DNA from: Roseiarcus sp963820795
GTDB taxonomy: Bacteria > Pseudomonadota > Alphaproteobacteria > Rhizobiales > Beijerinckiaceae
Assembly: GCA_963820795.1 (NCBI GenBank)
Contig: CAWGBJ010000024.1
Span: 124,001-188,000, forward strand
Direction of reading: 5' to 3'
Length of the DNA stretch: 64,000 nucleotides
Shown here: positions 35,808-46,669 of the stretch, piece by piece
Layout of the letters: the number at the start of each line of letters is the position of its first letter
Position numbering within the stretch: the first letter of the stretch is position 1
Made by a program: the position numbers and the translations under genes
Notes under the pieces: model-generated
The model's database searches: none
Told to the model about the DNA's origin: nothing
The model's input: the letters and a program-made list of their open reading frames with translations, nothing else

Positions 35808-36593
35808 ATGGCCTTCAAGGGGAGCCTCAGCCGCGCAATGTCGGGCGAACTCATGTTCTATCTCGTCGCGGTCCCGGCGGTGATCATTCTCGGCCTGTCG
35901 AAGGGCGGATTCTCTGGGCTGAGCTCGCTGGCGATGCCGCTGATGTCGCTCGCCATCTCGCCGGTGCGAGCGGCGGCGATCGTACTGCCCGTGCTGATCG
36001 TACAGGACTGGGTGAGCGTCTGGGCGTTCCGGCGCGACTTTTCGCCGCGGAACCTCCTCATCCTCATTCCGTCCTCGATGATAGGCGTCGCCGTCGGCTG
36101 GCTCCTCGCCGCGCGCGTGACGGAGGACGCGGTGCGGCTCGCCGTCGGCCTGATCTCGATCCTTTTCGTCCTCTACATGCTGGTCCGCGACCGGATGGGG
36201 CTTGCGCCGGTGGCGGCCCCGGGAGTGCCATCCGGCTTCCTCTGGGGCTCCGTCGCCGGCTTCACGAGTTTCATCAGCCATGCCGGCGCGCCACCCTTTC
36301 AGGTCTATGTGATGCCGCAGAACCTGAAGCCGCGCGTTTTCGCCGGAACGGCGACCATGTTCTTCGCCGCGGTCAACCTTCTCAAGATCCCGCCGTATTT
36401 CCTGCTCGGCCAGTTCAGCCGCGACAGTCTCACGGTCTCGGCCGGCCTCATCCCGGTCGCGATCCTCTCGACCTACGCCGGCGTGTGGCTGGTGCGCCGG
36501 GTCTCGGCCGACCGTTTCTACGCCATCATTCTGCTGCTCACCTTCCTCATCGGCGTCAAACTGACCTACGACGCCCTCCCGGCGCTCATTTGA
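35808..36593 (+). CDS. TauE/SafE-family sulfite exporter-like membrane protein
   Basis: Polytopic inner-membrane protein of 261 residues with about eight helices in two related halves. Each half starts with a Gly/Ser-rich segment: LGLSKGGFSGLSSLAMPLMS, and later GFTSFISHAGAPPFQVYVMPQ. Members are proposed to export sulfite, sulfoacetate or related organic anions. It diverges from prpE and is followed 8 bp later by a GtrA gene, with no substrate clue nearby. Confidence 0.85.
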   Translation: MAFKGSLSRAMSGELMFYLVAVPAVIILGLSKGGFSGLSSLAMPLMSLAISPVRAAAIVLPVLIVQDWVSVWAFRRDFSPRNLLILIPSSMIGVAVGWLLAARVTEDAVRLAVGLISILFVLYMLVRDRMGLAPVAAPGVPSGFLWGSVAGFTSFISHAGAPPFQVYVMPQNLKPRVFAGTATMFFAAVNLLKIPPYFLLGQFSRDSLTVSAGLIPVAILSTYAGVWLVRRVSADRFYAIILLLTFLIGVKLTYDALPALI

Positions 36594-36601
36594 GTCCGCG
36601 C

Positions 36602-37051
36602 ATGCCTGCCGACGGAGCCCTGGCTCCCGAACGAACTGCGCCTGCCGGACGCATCGCCTCCCAGCTGCCCGCCTTCGCGGCGATCGGCCTTGTCGGCTAC
36701 GTCATCGACGCCGGCATCACCTACGCCTTCGCGCGGTATCTCGGCCTTTCGCCGGAGCTCGCCCGGCCGCCAGGCTTCATCGTCGCCACGATCGTCAACT
36801 TCGCCCTGAATCGCGCCATAACCTTCCGCCGTTCGGGCGCGCCGATGATGCGCGCCTTCCTCCGCTACTGGCTCGTCGCCGGCACGGGTCTGGCGATCAA
36901 TTTCGCCGTCTATTCGGCCTGCGTCGTGCTTGCGCCCTCGGCCGGGGTCGCGGTCAACCCGGCGATCCTGCCGCTCTTCGTCGCCGCCGGGGCCGGCGCC
37001 GCGATGATCGTGACCTTCATCGGCTTCCGTCACTTCGCCTTTCGTCCCTGA
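36602..37051 (+). CDS. GtrA family membrane protein
   Basis: Four-helix inner-membrane protein of 149 residues. FAAIGLVGYVIDAGITYAFA and PPGFIVATIVNFALNRAITFR with the closing GFRHFAFRP are the standard GtrA/DPMS-like features. Members help flip polyprenyl-linked sugars for surface glycan modification. It begins 8 bp after the TauE gene. No glycosyltransferase partner is adjacent. Confidence 0.87.
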   Translation: MPADGALAPERTAPAGRIASQLPAFAAIGLVGYVIDAGITYAFARYLGLSPELARPPGFIVATIVNFALNRAITFRRSGAPMMRAFLRYWLVAGTGLAINFAVYSACVVLAPSAGVAVNPAILPLFVAAGAGAAMIVTFIGFRHFAFRP

Positions 37052-37088
37052 AGCCGGCCGCCCTTCCCTAAGACGGGTTGGCGCTTCT

Positions 37089-38762
37089 ATGATGCCGAAA
37101 TCCGGCCTCGAGAAGCCCATGTCCCAGTCGCCTTATGATCGCGATCTCGATCGCAACGCCGCCAATTTCCAGCCGCTGACGCCGCTCGCCTTTCTCGAGC
37201 GCGCGGCCGAGGTGTTTCCCGATCGGCCGGCGGTCGCCCATGGGCGTCTCCGCCGAACGTACCGCGACTTCCACGCGCGAGCCAAGAAACTCGCCTCGGC
37301 GCTGGCCGGGCGTGGCTTTGCCCGCGGCGACACGATCGCTGTCATGCTCGCCAACACGCCGGCGATGCTCGAATGCCACTACGGCGTGCCGATGTGCGGG
37401 GCGGTGCTCAACACGCTGAACACCCGGCTCGATCCGCCTGCGCTCGCCTTCATGCTCGACCACGGCGAAGCGAAAGGCCTGATCGTCGACCGCGAGTTTT
37501 CCGGTGTGATGGCGCAGGCGCTGAAGCTCGCCAAGGTTCGTCCGCTGGTCATCGACTACGACGACGCCGAATACGAAGGGCCCGGCGATCGGATCGGCGG
37601 GATGGAATATGAAACGCTGGTGGCCGAAGGCGATGCAGATTATCGCCGCACCGCGCCGAGCGACGAATGGGACGCCATCGCGCTCAACTACACTTCCGGG
37701 ACGACCGGCGATCCGAAGGGCGTCGTCTACCATCATCGCGGCGCTAATCTGCTGGCGATGGGCAATGTCGTCACCGCCGACATGGGGCGCCATCCGGTCT
37801 ATCTCTGGACGCTGCCGATGTTCCATTGCAACGGCTGGTGCTTCCCCTGGTCGATCAGCGTCAAGGCCGGCCTGCATGTCTGCCTGCGCCAGGTGCGGGC
37901 CAAGGCGCTCTACGATCTCATCGCCGAGCACAAGGTGACGCATCTCTGCGGCGCGCCGATCGTCATGTCGGTGCTGCTCAACGCGGCCCCCGAGGAACGG
38001 CGGCCGCTTCCGCATCTGGTGCGCTTCTTCACCGCCGCCGCGCCGCCGCCGGCGGCCGTTCTGAAGGCCATGAGCGAGGCGGGCTTCGAAGTGACCCATC
38101 TCTACGGTCTGACCGAAGTTTACGGACCCGCCGTCGTCAACGACTGGAAGGACGAGTGGAATGCGCTGGACGGCGAGGAACAGGCGCATCTGAAGGCGCG
38201 CCAGGGCGTTCGCTACCACGCGCTCGAGGCGCTCGACGTGCTCGATCCAGAAACGATGGCGCCCGTGCCGGCCGACGGCGAGACGATGGGCGAGGTCATG
38301 TTCCGCGGCAATGTCGTGATGAAGGGCTATCTGAAGAACAGGCCCTCGACCGACAAGGCCTTCGCCGGCGGCTGGTTCCATTCCGGCGATCTCGCAGTCA
38401 AGCACCGCGACGGCTACGTGCAGCTGCGCGACCGCTCGAAGGACATCATCATCTCCGGCGGCGAGAACATCTCCTCGATCGAGGTCGAGGACGCCCTGTT
38501 CGAGCATCCGGGCGTGCAGCTCGCGGCGGTGGTGGCGCGCCCGGACGAGAAATGGGGCGAGAGCCCTTGCGCCTTCGTCGAAATGAAGCCAGGCGCCAGC
38601 GCCACCGCCGATGAGCTGATCGCCTGGTGCCGCGAGCGGCTGGCGCGCTTCAAGTGCCCGCGAACGATCGTGTTCGCCGAGATCCCGAAGACGTCGACGG
38701 GGAAGGTGCAGAAGTTCGCGCTGCGCGAGCGCGCAAAGCGCCTGGACGAGCCGCAGGTCTAG
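37089..38762 (+). CDS. AMP-binding acyl-CoA synthetase
   Basis: Acyl-CoA synthetase of about 550 residues, of the type acting on medium-chain or 3-methylmercaptopropionate-like acids. Motifs are LNYTSGTTGDPKGVVYHHRG (P-loop), LYGLTEVYGPAV, WFHSGDLAVKHRDGYVQLRDRSKDIIISGGENISS and the catalytic Lys in TSTGKVQKF. The body resembles DmdB-type ligases, but the substrate is not decidable. Start candidates are 37089 and 37119. The CHAD gene follows by 5 bp. Confidence 0.85.
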   Translation: MMPKSGLEKPMSQSPYDRDLDRNAANFQPLTPLAFLERAAEVFPDRPAVAHGRLRRTYRDFHARAKKLASALAGRGFARGDTIAVMLANTPAMLECHYGVPMCGAVLNTLNTRLDPPALAFMLDHGEAKGLIVDREFSGVMAQALKLAKVRPLVIDYDDAEYEGPGDRIGGMEYETLVAEGDADYRRTAPSDEWDAIALNYTSGTTGDPKGVVYHHRGANLLAMGNVVTADMGRHPVYLWTLPMFHCNGWCFPWSISVKAGLHVCLRQVRAKALYDLIAEHKVTHLCGAPIVMSVLLNAAPEERRPLPHLVRFFTAAAPPPAAVLKAMSEAGFEVTHLYGLTEVYGPAVVNDWKDEWNALDGEEQAHLKARQGVRYHALEALDVLDPETMAPVPADGETMGEVMFRGNVVMKGYLKNRPSTDKAFAGGWFHSGDLAVKHRDGYVQLRDRSKDIIISGGENISSIEVEDALFEHPGVQLAAVVARPDEKWGESPCAFVEMKPGASATADELIAWCRERLARFKCPRTIVFAEIPKTSTGKVQKFALRERAKRLDEPQV

Positions 38763-38767
38763 CGCCG

Positions 38768-39664
38768 ATGCCTGCGGACCCGTGGCCGCTCTATTGCCGA
38801 GCCCTGCTTGCCGCCTCGGTCGGCGCCGCCGCCAGGCTGTTTCCGGGCCGCGGCGAGGCGGCGCCCGAGCGGGTCCATAGCGTTCGCAAGACGCTGAAGG
38901 AGGCGCGCGCGCTGGCGCGGCTCTTTCTGCCGTCGATCGGCGAGCCGGCGCGTGTGACGATCGCCGCGCTCGCGGTCGTCCGGCGCCGGGTCGGACGCGC
39001 GCGCGACCTCGATGTGATGGCGCTTCGCCTCGAACGTCTCGCCCCGCCGCCCGAGATTGCGACGCCGCTCCGCGAGGCGATTGCGGGCGAGCGTTCGGCG
39101 GCGGCGCGGGCGCACGGCGGCTTCGCCACCAGCGCTTCCCGGGCTCAGCTCGGCGCCATCGCCAAGCGGGTCGAAGCCTGGGATCTGCACGCGGTCCGCG
39201 AGGACGATATCGTCGACGCGGCGGCGCACACCTACAAACAGGCGCGGCGGCGCGGGCGCGCGGCCTTCGCCGGCGACGATCCGGCCGCCCTGCATGCGCT
39301 TAGAAGCCGCGTCGTCGACCTGCGCTACCAGCTCGCCGCGCTCTCGCCCGCCTGGCCCGCCGCGCTAGGCGCACAAGCCGAGGAACTGGACGCGCTCCGC
39401 GACGCGCTCGGCGACTTCAACGATCTCGTCGTGCTGGCGAGATTCGCCTCGGAGCGTGGCGGCCTCACCCCCGAGGCGGTCGGGATCCTGATGGAGCGGG
39501 TCGCCGCGAAGCAACAGAAACTCAGGCGGCGCGCCGAAACCGAGTTCGACCGCCTCTTCGCCGAAACTCCTGACGCCTTCGCCGGCCGCCTTTCCGCCTA
39601 CCTGAGGCAGCCGATGGAGAAGCCGACGCTTGCGCAAGCCTCATCAGGCGAACGCCCAGCTTGA
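38768..39664 (+). CDS. CHAD domain-containing protein
   Basis: All-helical protein of 298 residues in the CHAD family, which binds inorganic polyphosphate with rows of conserved His, Lys and Arg. The duplicated basic helices are seen as ERVHSVRKTLKEARALARLF with RRVGRARDLDVMALRL, and later ALHALRSRVVDLRYQLA with LRDALGDFNDLVVLARF. No thiamine-triphosphatase-like CYTH domain is attached. It probably shares a transcript with the acyl-CoA synthetase. Confidence 0.85.
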   Translation: MPADPWPLYCRALLAASVGAAARLFPGRGEAAPERVHSVRKTLKEARALARLFLPSIGEPARVTIAALAVVRRRVGRARDLDVMALRLERLAPPPEIATPLREAIAGERSAAARAHGGFATSASRAQLGAIAKRVEAWDLHAVREDDIVDAAAHTYKQARRRGRAAFAGDDPAALHALRSRVVDLRYQLAALSPAWPAALGAQAEELDALRDALGDFNDLVVLARFASERGGLTPEAVGILMERVAAKQQKLRRRAETEFDRLFAETPDAFAGRLSAYLRQPMEKPTLAQASSGERPA

Positions 39665-39768
39665 TCAGCCGAAAATCGCAGTTTCAGCAGGCGGGACCCG
39701 ACGCGCAGCGATTCGAGTCGAGCGATGGCCCGACCCGATCATCGCCGCCGCCCCAACCAGCGGCTTGG

Positions 39769-40788
39769 TTAGAACTTGAAGTCGCTCACGTTGGCGGGGG
39801 TCACGATCTGCGCGGGGCCAAGAACCACTTCCCCCTTCGCGCCCACTTTATAGTCGCCCAGGCGGCCGGCTTTGAAGGATTCGCCTTCCTTGCCGGAGAT
39901 CTTGCATTGAGCAAGCAACTGTGCGCCGTAGTAGGTCAAGTAGCCGAGGTCCTTGACGTTCCACCAGATATCCTGCACCGAGCCGTTTTGGATGTATTTC
40001 TTGATTAAAGTCGCCGGCGCCAGGCCCGTCAGTTTGACCTTGCCGAGGCTTCCGGCCTGCTCCATCGCGCGGGCCGCGGCGGGGAGACCGATACCGGCCG
40101 GAATGATGATCCCCTTGAGGGTCGGGAAAGCCTGAACCAGCGCCAATGCCTGTTGCTGATTGACCTGCTCGCTTTCCTGGCCGTAAGCGACCTGAACCAA
40201 CTTCATCTTGGCAAACTTGGGCTCCTGCATCTTTTTCTTCATGAAGTCGATCCAGGCATTTTGGTTTGTCGCAGTCGGCGTCGAAGAAAGGATGGCGAAA
40301 TCGCCTTCGTAGCCGATCATTTGGCCCATGCTTTCGAGCATCATCTCGGCCAAGCTGTCGCCCTTTGCCTGGTTGAAGAAGAGGCTGCGCGCGGATTCGG
40401 CGACGTCGGAATCGTAGGACACGACCCTGACGCCTTGCTGAGCGGCTCTCTTCAACGCCGGCGCAACGGCGTTGGCGTCATTACCGGCGATCGCGATCAC
40501 ATCAACCTTCTGGGAGACGAGATTGTTGATGAACTCGATCTGGGCTTCCGCGGTTGCCTGCGACGGCGCCTGCTGGACGACCTTGCCGCCGATTTCGCTC
40601 TGCGCCTCCTCAGCGCCGGTCCTCGCGACCTGAAAATACGGATCCGTGTCGAGCTTGGGGAGGAAGCCAACCGTCACTGGCCCCTTCGCGCACGCCTCCG
40701 CCGCGAGGGCGCCGGATGCGGCCAGAGCCGCCCCGAGCGCTGTGCCGAGAGCAAGCGCCGCCAGTCTCACCGTGAGTCGCCTTGTCAT
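39769..40788 (-). CDS. Sugar-type ABC transporter periplasmic binding protein
   Basis: Receptor of the CUT2 class, 339 residues. The signal peptide (ALALGTALGAALAASGALAAEA) is followed by VGFLPKLDTDPYFQVARTGAEEAQ. The type-1 periplasmic-binding fold shows INNLVSQKVDVIAIAGNDANAVAPALK and VVSYDSDVAESAR. It looks closest to the rhamnose / autoinducer-2 (RhaS, LsrB) branch. The substrate is not certain, and a cyclitol is also possible given the inositol genes elsewhere. AAGGGAAA precedes the ATG. It is the last gene of the importer operon. Confidence 0.82.
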   Translation of the reverse strand: MTRRLTVRLAALALGTALGAALAASGALAAEACAKGPVTVGFLPKLDTDPYFQVARTGAEEAQSEIGGKVVQQAPSQATAEAQIEFINNLVSQKVDVIAIAGNDANAVAPALKRAAQQGVRVVSYDSDVAESARSLFFNQAKGDSLAEMMLESMGQMIGYEGDFAILSSTPTATNQNAWIDFMKKKMQEPKFAKMKLVQVAYGQESEQVNQQQALALVQAFPTLKGIIIPAGIGLPAAARAMEQAGSLGKVKLTGLAPATLIKKYIQNGSVQDIWWNVKDLGYLTYYGAQLLAQCKISGKEGESFKAGRLGDYKVGAKGEVVLGPAQIVTPANVSDFKF

Positions 40789-40821
40789 GGTCGTTTCCCT
40801 TCTTTCGAGTGACTTTGGTGG

Positions 40822-41859
40822 TCAGTCCAGGAGAGCTCCTACAGATTCCGGAGGTCCCGCCTGGTTCGGGCCGCCGGTTTTGCGCGAAGGAAGGATCGAC
40901 TGTAGCGCGTCATAAAAGCGCTGCGCAGTGGCGCTGACGAGAAGCGACAGGATGAGGAGCATTCCGATAACCGTTCCCTGCGCGTCACCGCCGATCTGAC
41001 TGAGGCCGAGGACATTGCGGAGCGAGGCGATCAATATCAGCGCCAGGAAGACCCCGCTGAGCTTACCGCGACCGCCAAACACGCTCACTCCGCCGAGAAG
41101 CGCGATGGTGATGACGTCGAGTTCGAGGCCAACCGCGTTGTCGGCGCGAGCGTTGGCGAGCCGCGCAGTAAAGACGACGCCGGCGATCGCGCAGACCAGT
41201 CCGCTGATCACGAACAAACTCAAACGGATTTTGTTGACCTTGACGCCGGCATATCGGGCGGCGTCTGGATTGCCGCCAATCGCGTATATGCGCCGGCCGA
41301 TCGAACTATATTGGAGGACGATGACAAAGATCGGCGCCAGTAGGAGAAACGGCGCGATCGTCCAGGGCAGCGGCGTATGGCCGATCGTATTGATGCCAAA
41401 GTCGGTGAAAGCGTCGGGAAATTCGTTCACCGATCCTGAGCCCAGTATTATGTAGCCAATTCCTCGAAACATGGCCATCGACCCGAGCGTCACAACGAGA
41501 GATGGCAGGCCAAGCCAAGTGACAAGGACGCCGTTGATGGTCCCCGCCGTCGCGCCGGTCAGCATCGCCAAAACGATGGCGACTTGAATGGGCGCGCCGT
41601 CTCGAATGGCTGCCCCAAACACGACACTGGAAAGCGCCAGGATGCTCGCGACAGAAATGTCGATTTCCCGCGCGATGATCAGGAGCGTCATCGGCAGCGC
41701 GATGAGCGCGCGCTCAGAGGCGCCAGCGATCGTCTGCGACAGATTGAAGGTCGTAACGAAATTCGGCACGGCAAGTGTCGCGTAAGTCAGCGCGGCGACG
41801 GTGAGGGCAAGAAGAAAGCTCTCCCAGGTGGTCAACCGCTCGAGGAGACTCCTCTTCAT
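40822..41859 (-). CDS. Sugar-type ABC transporter permease
   Basis: CUT2 permease of 345 residues with about nine hydrophobic helices. Family signatures are REIDISVASILALSSVVFG, SLVVTLGSMAMFRGIGYIILG and AIGGNPDAARYAGVKVNKIRLSLFV, the last being the cytoplasmic loop that contacts the ATPase. GGVSVFGGRGKLSGVFLA is also conserved. Its ATG overlaps the stop of the upstream ATPase-permease gene (ATGA), so both channel halves are made together. Confidence 0.87.
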   Translation of the reverse strand: MKRSLLERLTTWESFLLALTVAALTYATLAVPNFVTTFNLSQTIAGASERALIALPMTLLIIAREIDISVASILALSSVVFGAAIRDGAPIQVAIVLAMLTGATAGTINGVLVTWLGLPSLVVTLGSMAMFRGIGYIILGSGSVNEFPDAFTDFGINTIGHTPLPWTIAPFLLLAPIFVIVLQYSSIGRRIYAIGGNPDAARYAGVKVNKIRLSLFVISGLVCAIAGVVFTARLANARADNAVGLELDVITIALLGGVSVFGGRGKLSGVFLALILIASLRNVLGLSQIGGDAQGTVIGMLLILSLLVSATAQRFYDALQSILPSRKTGGPNQAGPPESVGALLD

Positions 41860-44471
41860 GGCCGCCGCAGCGAATGCCGGGCTCGATGCCCAACGAAAGT
41901 GTCGATGCCGACGGCGAGCAGGATGACGAGGCCATATACGCCCTGGAGCCAAAGCGGATCGACTCGAACCAGGGTGAGACCGTTCTGGATCACCAGCAAT
42001 GTCAGCGCGCCGAGCGCAACCCCAAGCACTGTGCCGGCCCCGCCGCGGATTGCGACGCCTCCGACGACGACGGAGGCGATCACCGTCAGCTCGAAGCCGA
42101 GCGCCACTCGGGCGTCTATCGTCGCGTAGCGGGACGCCCACAGCGCGCCGTCAAAACCCGCGAGCATGCCGGCAAGCATGAAGGCGCCAAGCACCAGCGT
42201 CTTCGCGCGAATCCCGATCAGCGCAGCGCCTTCCGGATTCGATCCGATCGCGTAGAGTTCGCGGCCGAAGGGCAGGCGGCGCAAGGCTATTCCAATGAGA
42301 ACCAGCGTCGTTAAGGCGACGAGAACGACCGCCGGAACTCCCAGGATCCTGGAACTGGTCAGATCGAGCCACGACTGCGGCACCTGGTCGGCGCTGATTT
42401 GCTTTCCCCCCGCCCAAAGGCTGTTCACTCCGCGGAATACGGACAGCGTTCCGAGTGTTACGACGATGGCGGGGACTCGGCCGACAGTCACGACCAGGCC
42501 ATTCAGACTGCCGCACGCAAGCCCGATCAGGATAGCCACGCCGACGCCGACTAGCACCGGGCTGTGCGGGTGCACATGTACGAAGCGGGCTGCGCCATAG
42601 GCGGAAAGGCCAATGACGGAAGCAACCGAAAGATCGATGTTGCGCGTCAGCAGCACCAGCATCTGGGCCACGGCGACAATCATCAATAGCGCCGAGTCCA
42701 TCGCGATCGCTGTGAGGTTCTCGGCACCGATCATGCGAGGATTGAGCAGCATGACCGGCAGACCAACCGCGGCAATGGCGCAAATGAGGCCGAACTCACG
42801 CTTCAGGAGCAAACGTTGCAGGAGCGAGGCGTATCCGAGTTTTTGGTCTGAGCTGACCGGATCCGCGGCAGCGTCGATTGTCGAGGTTTGCGCCTCGCCA
42901 ATCTGTTGCGTCCGTGCAACGGTCGCCGAGCGTTCCGCATCGGTTGCGGCGCGAATCACTCGCTCTGGATCGACTTCATCGGCCGAAAACCGCGCCGTCA
43001 CACGCCCCTCGCGCAGCACCACGATGCGATCGCACATCCCCACGAGCTCAGGCAACTCGGATGAGATGAGGATGATCGCCATGCCTTGCCGCGCGAGCTC
43101 GGCGATCATTGCATGCACCTCGGATTTGCTCTGGACGTCGATGCCTTGTGTGGGTTCGTCGAGGACAAGGACGCGCGGGAGGGTCGCGAGCCATTTGGAG
43201 AGCACGACCTTTTGCTGATTGCCTCCGGAAAGCGTCTTCACCAGCTGGTCGAAGCTTCGGAACTTGAGGCGTAGCCGGAGGAGGTGCGGCTCAACCAGCG
43301 CCCGCTCGTGACGCCTCACCACGAGGCCTGCCACCGTCGCTTTGCCAATGACGGGCAGGGACGCGTTGGCGAGGATGGAAAAATCCAGCACGAGGCTTTG
43401 GCCCAGCCGGTCTTCCGAAAGATAGGCGAAACCCGCGCGCATCGCCGCCGCAGGGTCTGCGAAGCGGACGTCTTCCCCGTCGAGCCGAATGCAGCCTGCG
43501 CTCGGCTGGTCGATGCCGAACAGCACGCGTGCAATCTCGGTGCGCCCGCTGCCCACCAATCCCCCGAGGCCAAGAACTTCTCCCGCGCGAACCTTGAAGG
43601 ACACGTCGGCGAAGGCCCCATCGCGCGTCAGACCTTCTACCGCCAGGACTTCCTCGCCCGGCTTTGTCTGCCGCGGCGGATAGATGGAGTTTAGCGATCG
43701 GCCGATCATCATCTGGATCGCCCGATCGCGATCGAGCTCGGCGGCTGGCTGAACGCCGATGAGCCGACCGTCGCGCAAGACCGCAATGTGGTCGGCGAGT
43801 CGATAGATCTCTTCCATTCGATGGCTGACGAACATCATCGCCACTTGGCGCGCCTTCAACCCGGCTACGACGGCGAAGAGCCGCTCGACTTCGCGTTGGG
43901 ACAAGGCCGCCGTCGGCTCGTCCATGATCAGCACCTTGGCGTTGACAGAAAGGGCGCGGGCAATCTCCACGAGCTGCTGCTCGGATGTGCGCAGCCGCTT
44001 CAAGATGTCCTCCGGGCGGCAAGACAACCCGACGACCCCCAGCAGACGCGCAGTTCGTTCGCGCATGGCCTCATAGTCGACGCCAAGCGGGCCGCGGGGC
44101 ATATGTCCGATGAAGATATTCTCGAACACCGTTAGGTCGGGGAAAAGACCTGGATGTTGATGCATCACGGCAATCCCCTGCCGCTGCGCTTCGAGCGGGG
44201 ACCAGCGCTCGACAGAGACGCCGCCGACGAGGATATCGCCGACATCGGCCCTGTAAACTCCCGCCAGCAGCTTTACGCACGTGCTCTTGCCAGCGCCATT
44301 CTCGCCAAGCAGAGCGAGCACCTCGCCCCGCCTTAGATCGAAGGAGACGTCGCTGAGCGCGATCGTCCCTCCGAAGCGCTTGCTCACGCGACGCAAGCCG
44401 GCCACAGAGATTGAAAGGATGGGATCAGCTGCGGGCGGCGGGTTCGTTGAGGTCGCGCCGATTGTCGGCAT
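41856..44471 (-). CDS. Fused ABC ATPase (two cassettes) and permease, sugar-type
   Basis: About 870 residues from the ATG at 44471; the frame is open to 44579. The N-terminal 500 or so residues hold two nucleotide-binding cassettes, as in RhaT/RbsA. The first has GENGAGKST, a QQLVEIARAL signature region and LIMDEPTAALS. The second has GLVGSGRTEIAR, LSGGNQQKVVLSKWL and LVLDEPTQGIDVQSKSE. After a linker of about 60 residues a full CUT2 permease follows (RNIDLSVASVIGLSAYGAARF, AIVVTLGTLSVFRGVNSLWAG, AIGSNPEGAALIGIRAK). Normally these are separate proteins. The frame is continuous across the joint, so the fusion is real in this sequence. Confidence 0.88.
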   Translation of the reverse strand: MPTIGATSTNPPPAADPILSISVAGLRRVSKRFGGTIALSDVSFDLRRGEVLALLGENGAGKSTCVKLLAGVYRADVGDILVGGVSVERWSPLEAQRQGIAVMHQHPGLFPDLTVFENIFIGHMPRGPLGVDYEAMRERTARLLGVVGLSCRPEDILKRLRTSEQQLVEIARALSVNAKVLIMDEPTAALSQREVERLFAVVAGLKARQVAMMFVSHRMEEIYRLADHIAVLRDGRLIGVQPAAELDRDRAIQMMIGRSLNSIYPPRQTKPGEEVLAVEGLTRDGAFADVSFKVRAGEVLGLGGLVGSGRTEIARVLFGIDQPSAGCIRLDGEDVRFADPAAAMRAGFAYLSEDRLGQSLVLDFSILANASLPVIGKATVAGLVVRRHERALVEPHLLRLRLKFRSFDQLVKTLSGGNQQKVVLSKWLATLPRVLVLDEPTQGIDVQSKSEVHAMIAELARQGMAIILISSELPELVGMCDRIVVLREGRVTARFSADEVDPERVIRAATDAERSATVARTQQIGEAQTSTIDAAADPVSSDQKLGYASLLQRLLLKREFGLICAIAAVGLPVMLLNPRMIGAENLTAIAMDSALLMIVAVAQMLVLLTRNIDLSVASVIGLSAYGAARFVHVHPHSPVLVGVGVAILIGLACGSLNGLVVTVGRVPAIVVTLGTLSVFRGVNSLWAGGKQISADQVPQSWLDLTSSRILGVPAVVLVALTTLVLIGIALRRLPFGRELYAIGSNPEGAALIGIRAKTLVLGAFMLAGMLAGFDGALWASRYATIDARVALGFELTVIASVVVGGVAIRGGAGTVLGVALGALTLLVIQNGLTLVRVDPLWLQGVYGLVILLAVGIDTFVGHRARHSLRRP

Positions 44472-44963
44472 GCCGTTCACGCTCTCCGACTCCGGAACGG
44501 CTGCCGACCCAGCGTCTTTCTTCGCTTGCCGGAGCCAAACCGTCGATTGATCGCGACCTGCATCTTGATCCGCCGGCATCGAGCCTGGATCGCGGCGATC
44601 TTCACGCCACAGCCTCCCGTCGCCTTTGTTTTGTCGGACTCACCCTCGCAATTCGCGCGGCCGTTTGCAATACAGCGGCTAACCCACAAATTTGGCTTGG
44701 TCGGCACGGCTTATGGCCGTGCCCGCAACGACGAGAACGACCGCATCAACGGTCTCTTCACACACTGACGGATCGGCTGGGACTTGAGCCGGATCGCGAC
44801 GACTTCCATGGCGCGACTTGCTCCGTTTTGGCGTTCACCGACGAGCGCGGCGGGCGCATCGAATGCCGGAAGCTGGGGCGTCATTCACCCTATCGAACCA
44901 CACCCCGGTCGGCTTCGGTCGTCTACCCTCGAGGCCGTCCGATGTCAGACGGCTCGCCGCCCC
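44472..44963. other. 490-bp gap between the importer and dmeF, no clear gene
   Basis: Part of this may be 5' coding sequence or leader of the importer (alternative start 44579). In forward frames between 44800 and 44970 there are scraps such as AFTDERGGRIE and VVYPRGRP that faintly recall DUF3592 proteins. They are in different frames and have no start. I treat the region as non-coding or a decayed remnant. Confidence 0.35.
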
Positions 44964-46229
<1,266 letters not shown>

Positions 46230-46238
46230 GGCGGGGCC

Positions 46239-46517
46239 TCATCTGAGATAGGTCCGGACGACATCGAGGAGCTGGTCGGCGGCTTCGGCGTTCAGCGCGC
46301 CGGGATGGCGCTCCGTGTCAACGAGGTGAGTGCGCACGTGGTCCTCGACCACCTCGGCCATCAGGCCGTTGGCCGCGCCGCGCACGGCGGCGATGAGATG
46401 CATCACCTTCTCGCAGCCGGCCTCGCCGTCGAGCGCCCGCTCGATCGCCTCGACCTGGCCGCGAAGGCGGCGCACGCGGGCGACCAGTTTCTGCTTGTCC
46501 CGGATGGTGTGGGTCAT
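46239..46517 (-). CDS. dmeR: Metal-sensing repressor DmeR (CsoR/RcnR family)
   Basis: All-helical repressor of about 92 residues. The family core KQKLVARVRRLRGQVEAIERAL, the metal-ligand Cys in GEAGCEKVMHLIAAVRGA and the His in EDHVRTHLVD are all present, with an N-terminal His in MTHTI as in RcnR-type nickel/cobalt sensors. The start may be 46517 or 46526. It precedes dmeF by 9 bp and should repress the pair until Co or Ni accumulates. Confidence 0.9.
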   Translation of the reverse strand: MTHTIRDKQKLVARVRRLRGQVEAIERALDGEAGCEKVMHLIAAVRGAANGLMAEVVEDHVRTHLVDTERHPGALNAEAADQLLDVVRTYLR

Positions 46518-46524
46518 GCCGGGC

Positions 46525-46549
46525 ATATAGCATACCCGGGTACCCTATG
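46525..46549 (-). promoter_or_regulatory. Candidate DmeR operator
   Basis: Directly before dmeR the plus strand reads ATATAGCATACCC then GGGTACCCTAT. This combines AT-rich ends with short C and G tracts, as used by the RcnR/CsoR family. The first half is nearly identical to the ATATAGTATACCC half that I recall from the rhizobial dmeRF promoter. The site abuts the start codon, leaving little room for a leader. Confidence 0.5.
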
Positions 46550-46669
46550 GAAGCAGCTCGACCCGGGCGGCCCACGATGCTTGCAACGGCAAACGCCGAA
46601 ATCGATTATGCCGGGGACGCCGGCGGCAAGCCAATCGCTGGAACGGCGGCTTCATCTGGGACGAGCACC

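Noticed and set aside
35715..36281. N-terminal extension of prpE
   Set aside because: It is antisense to the TauE gene, and a Shine-Dalgarno and conserved start exist at 35714.
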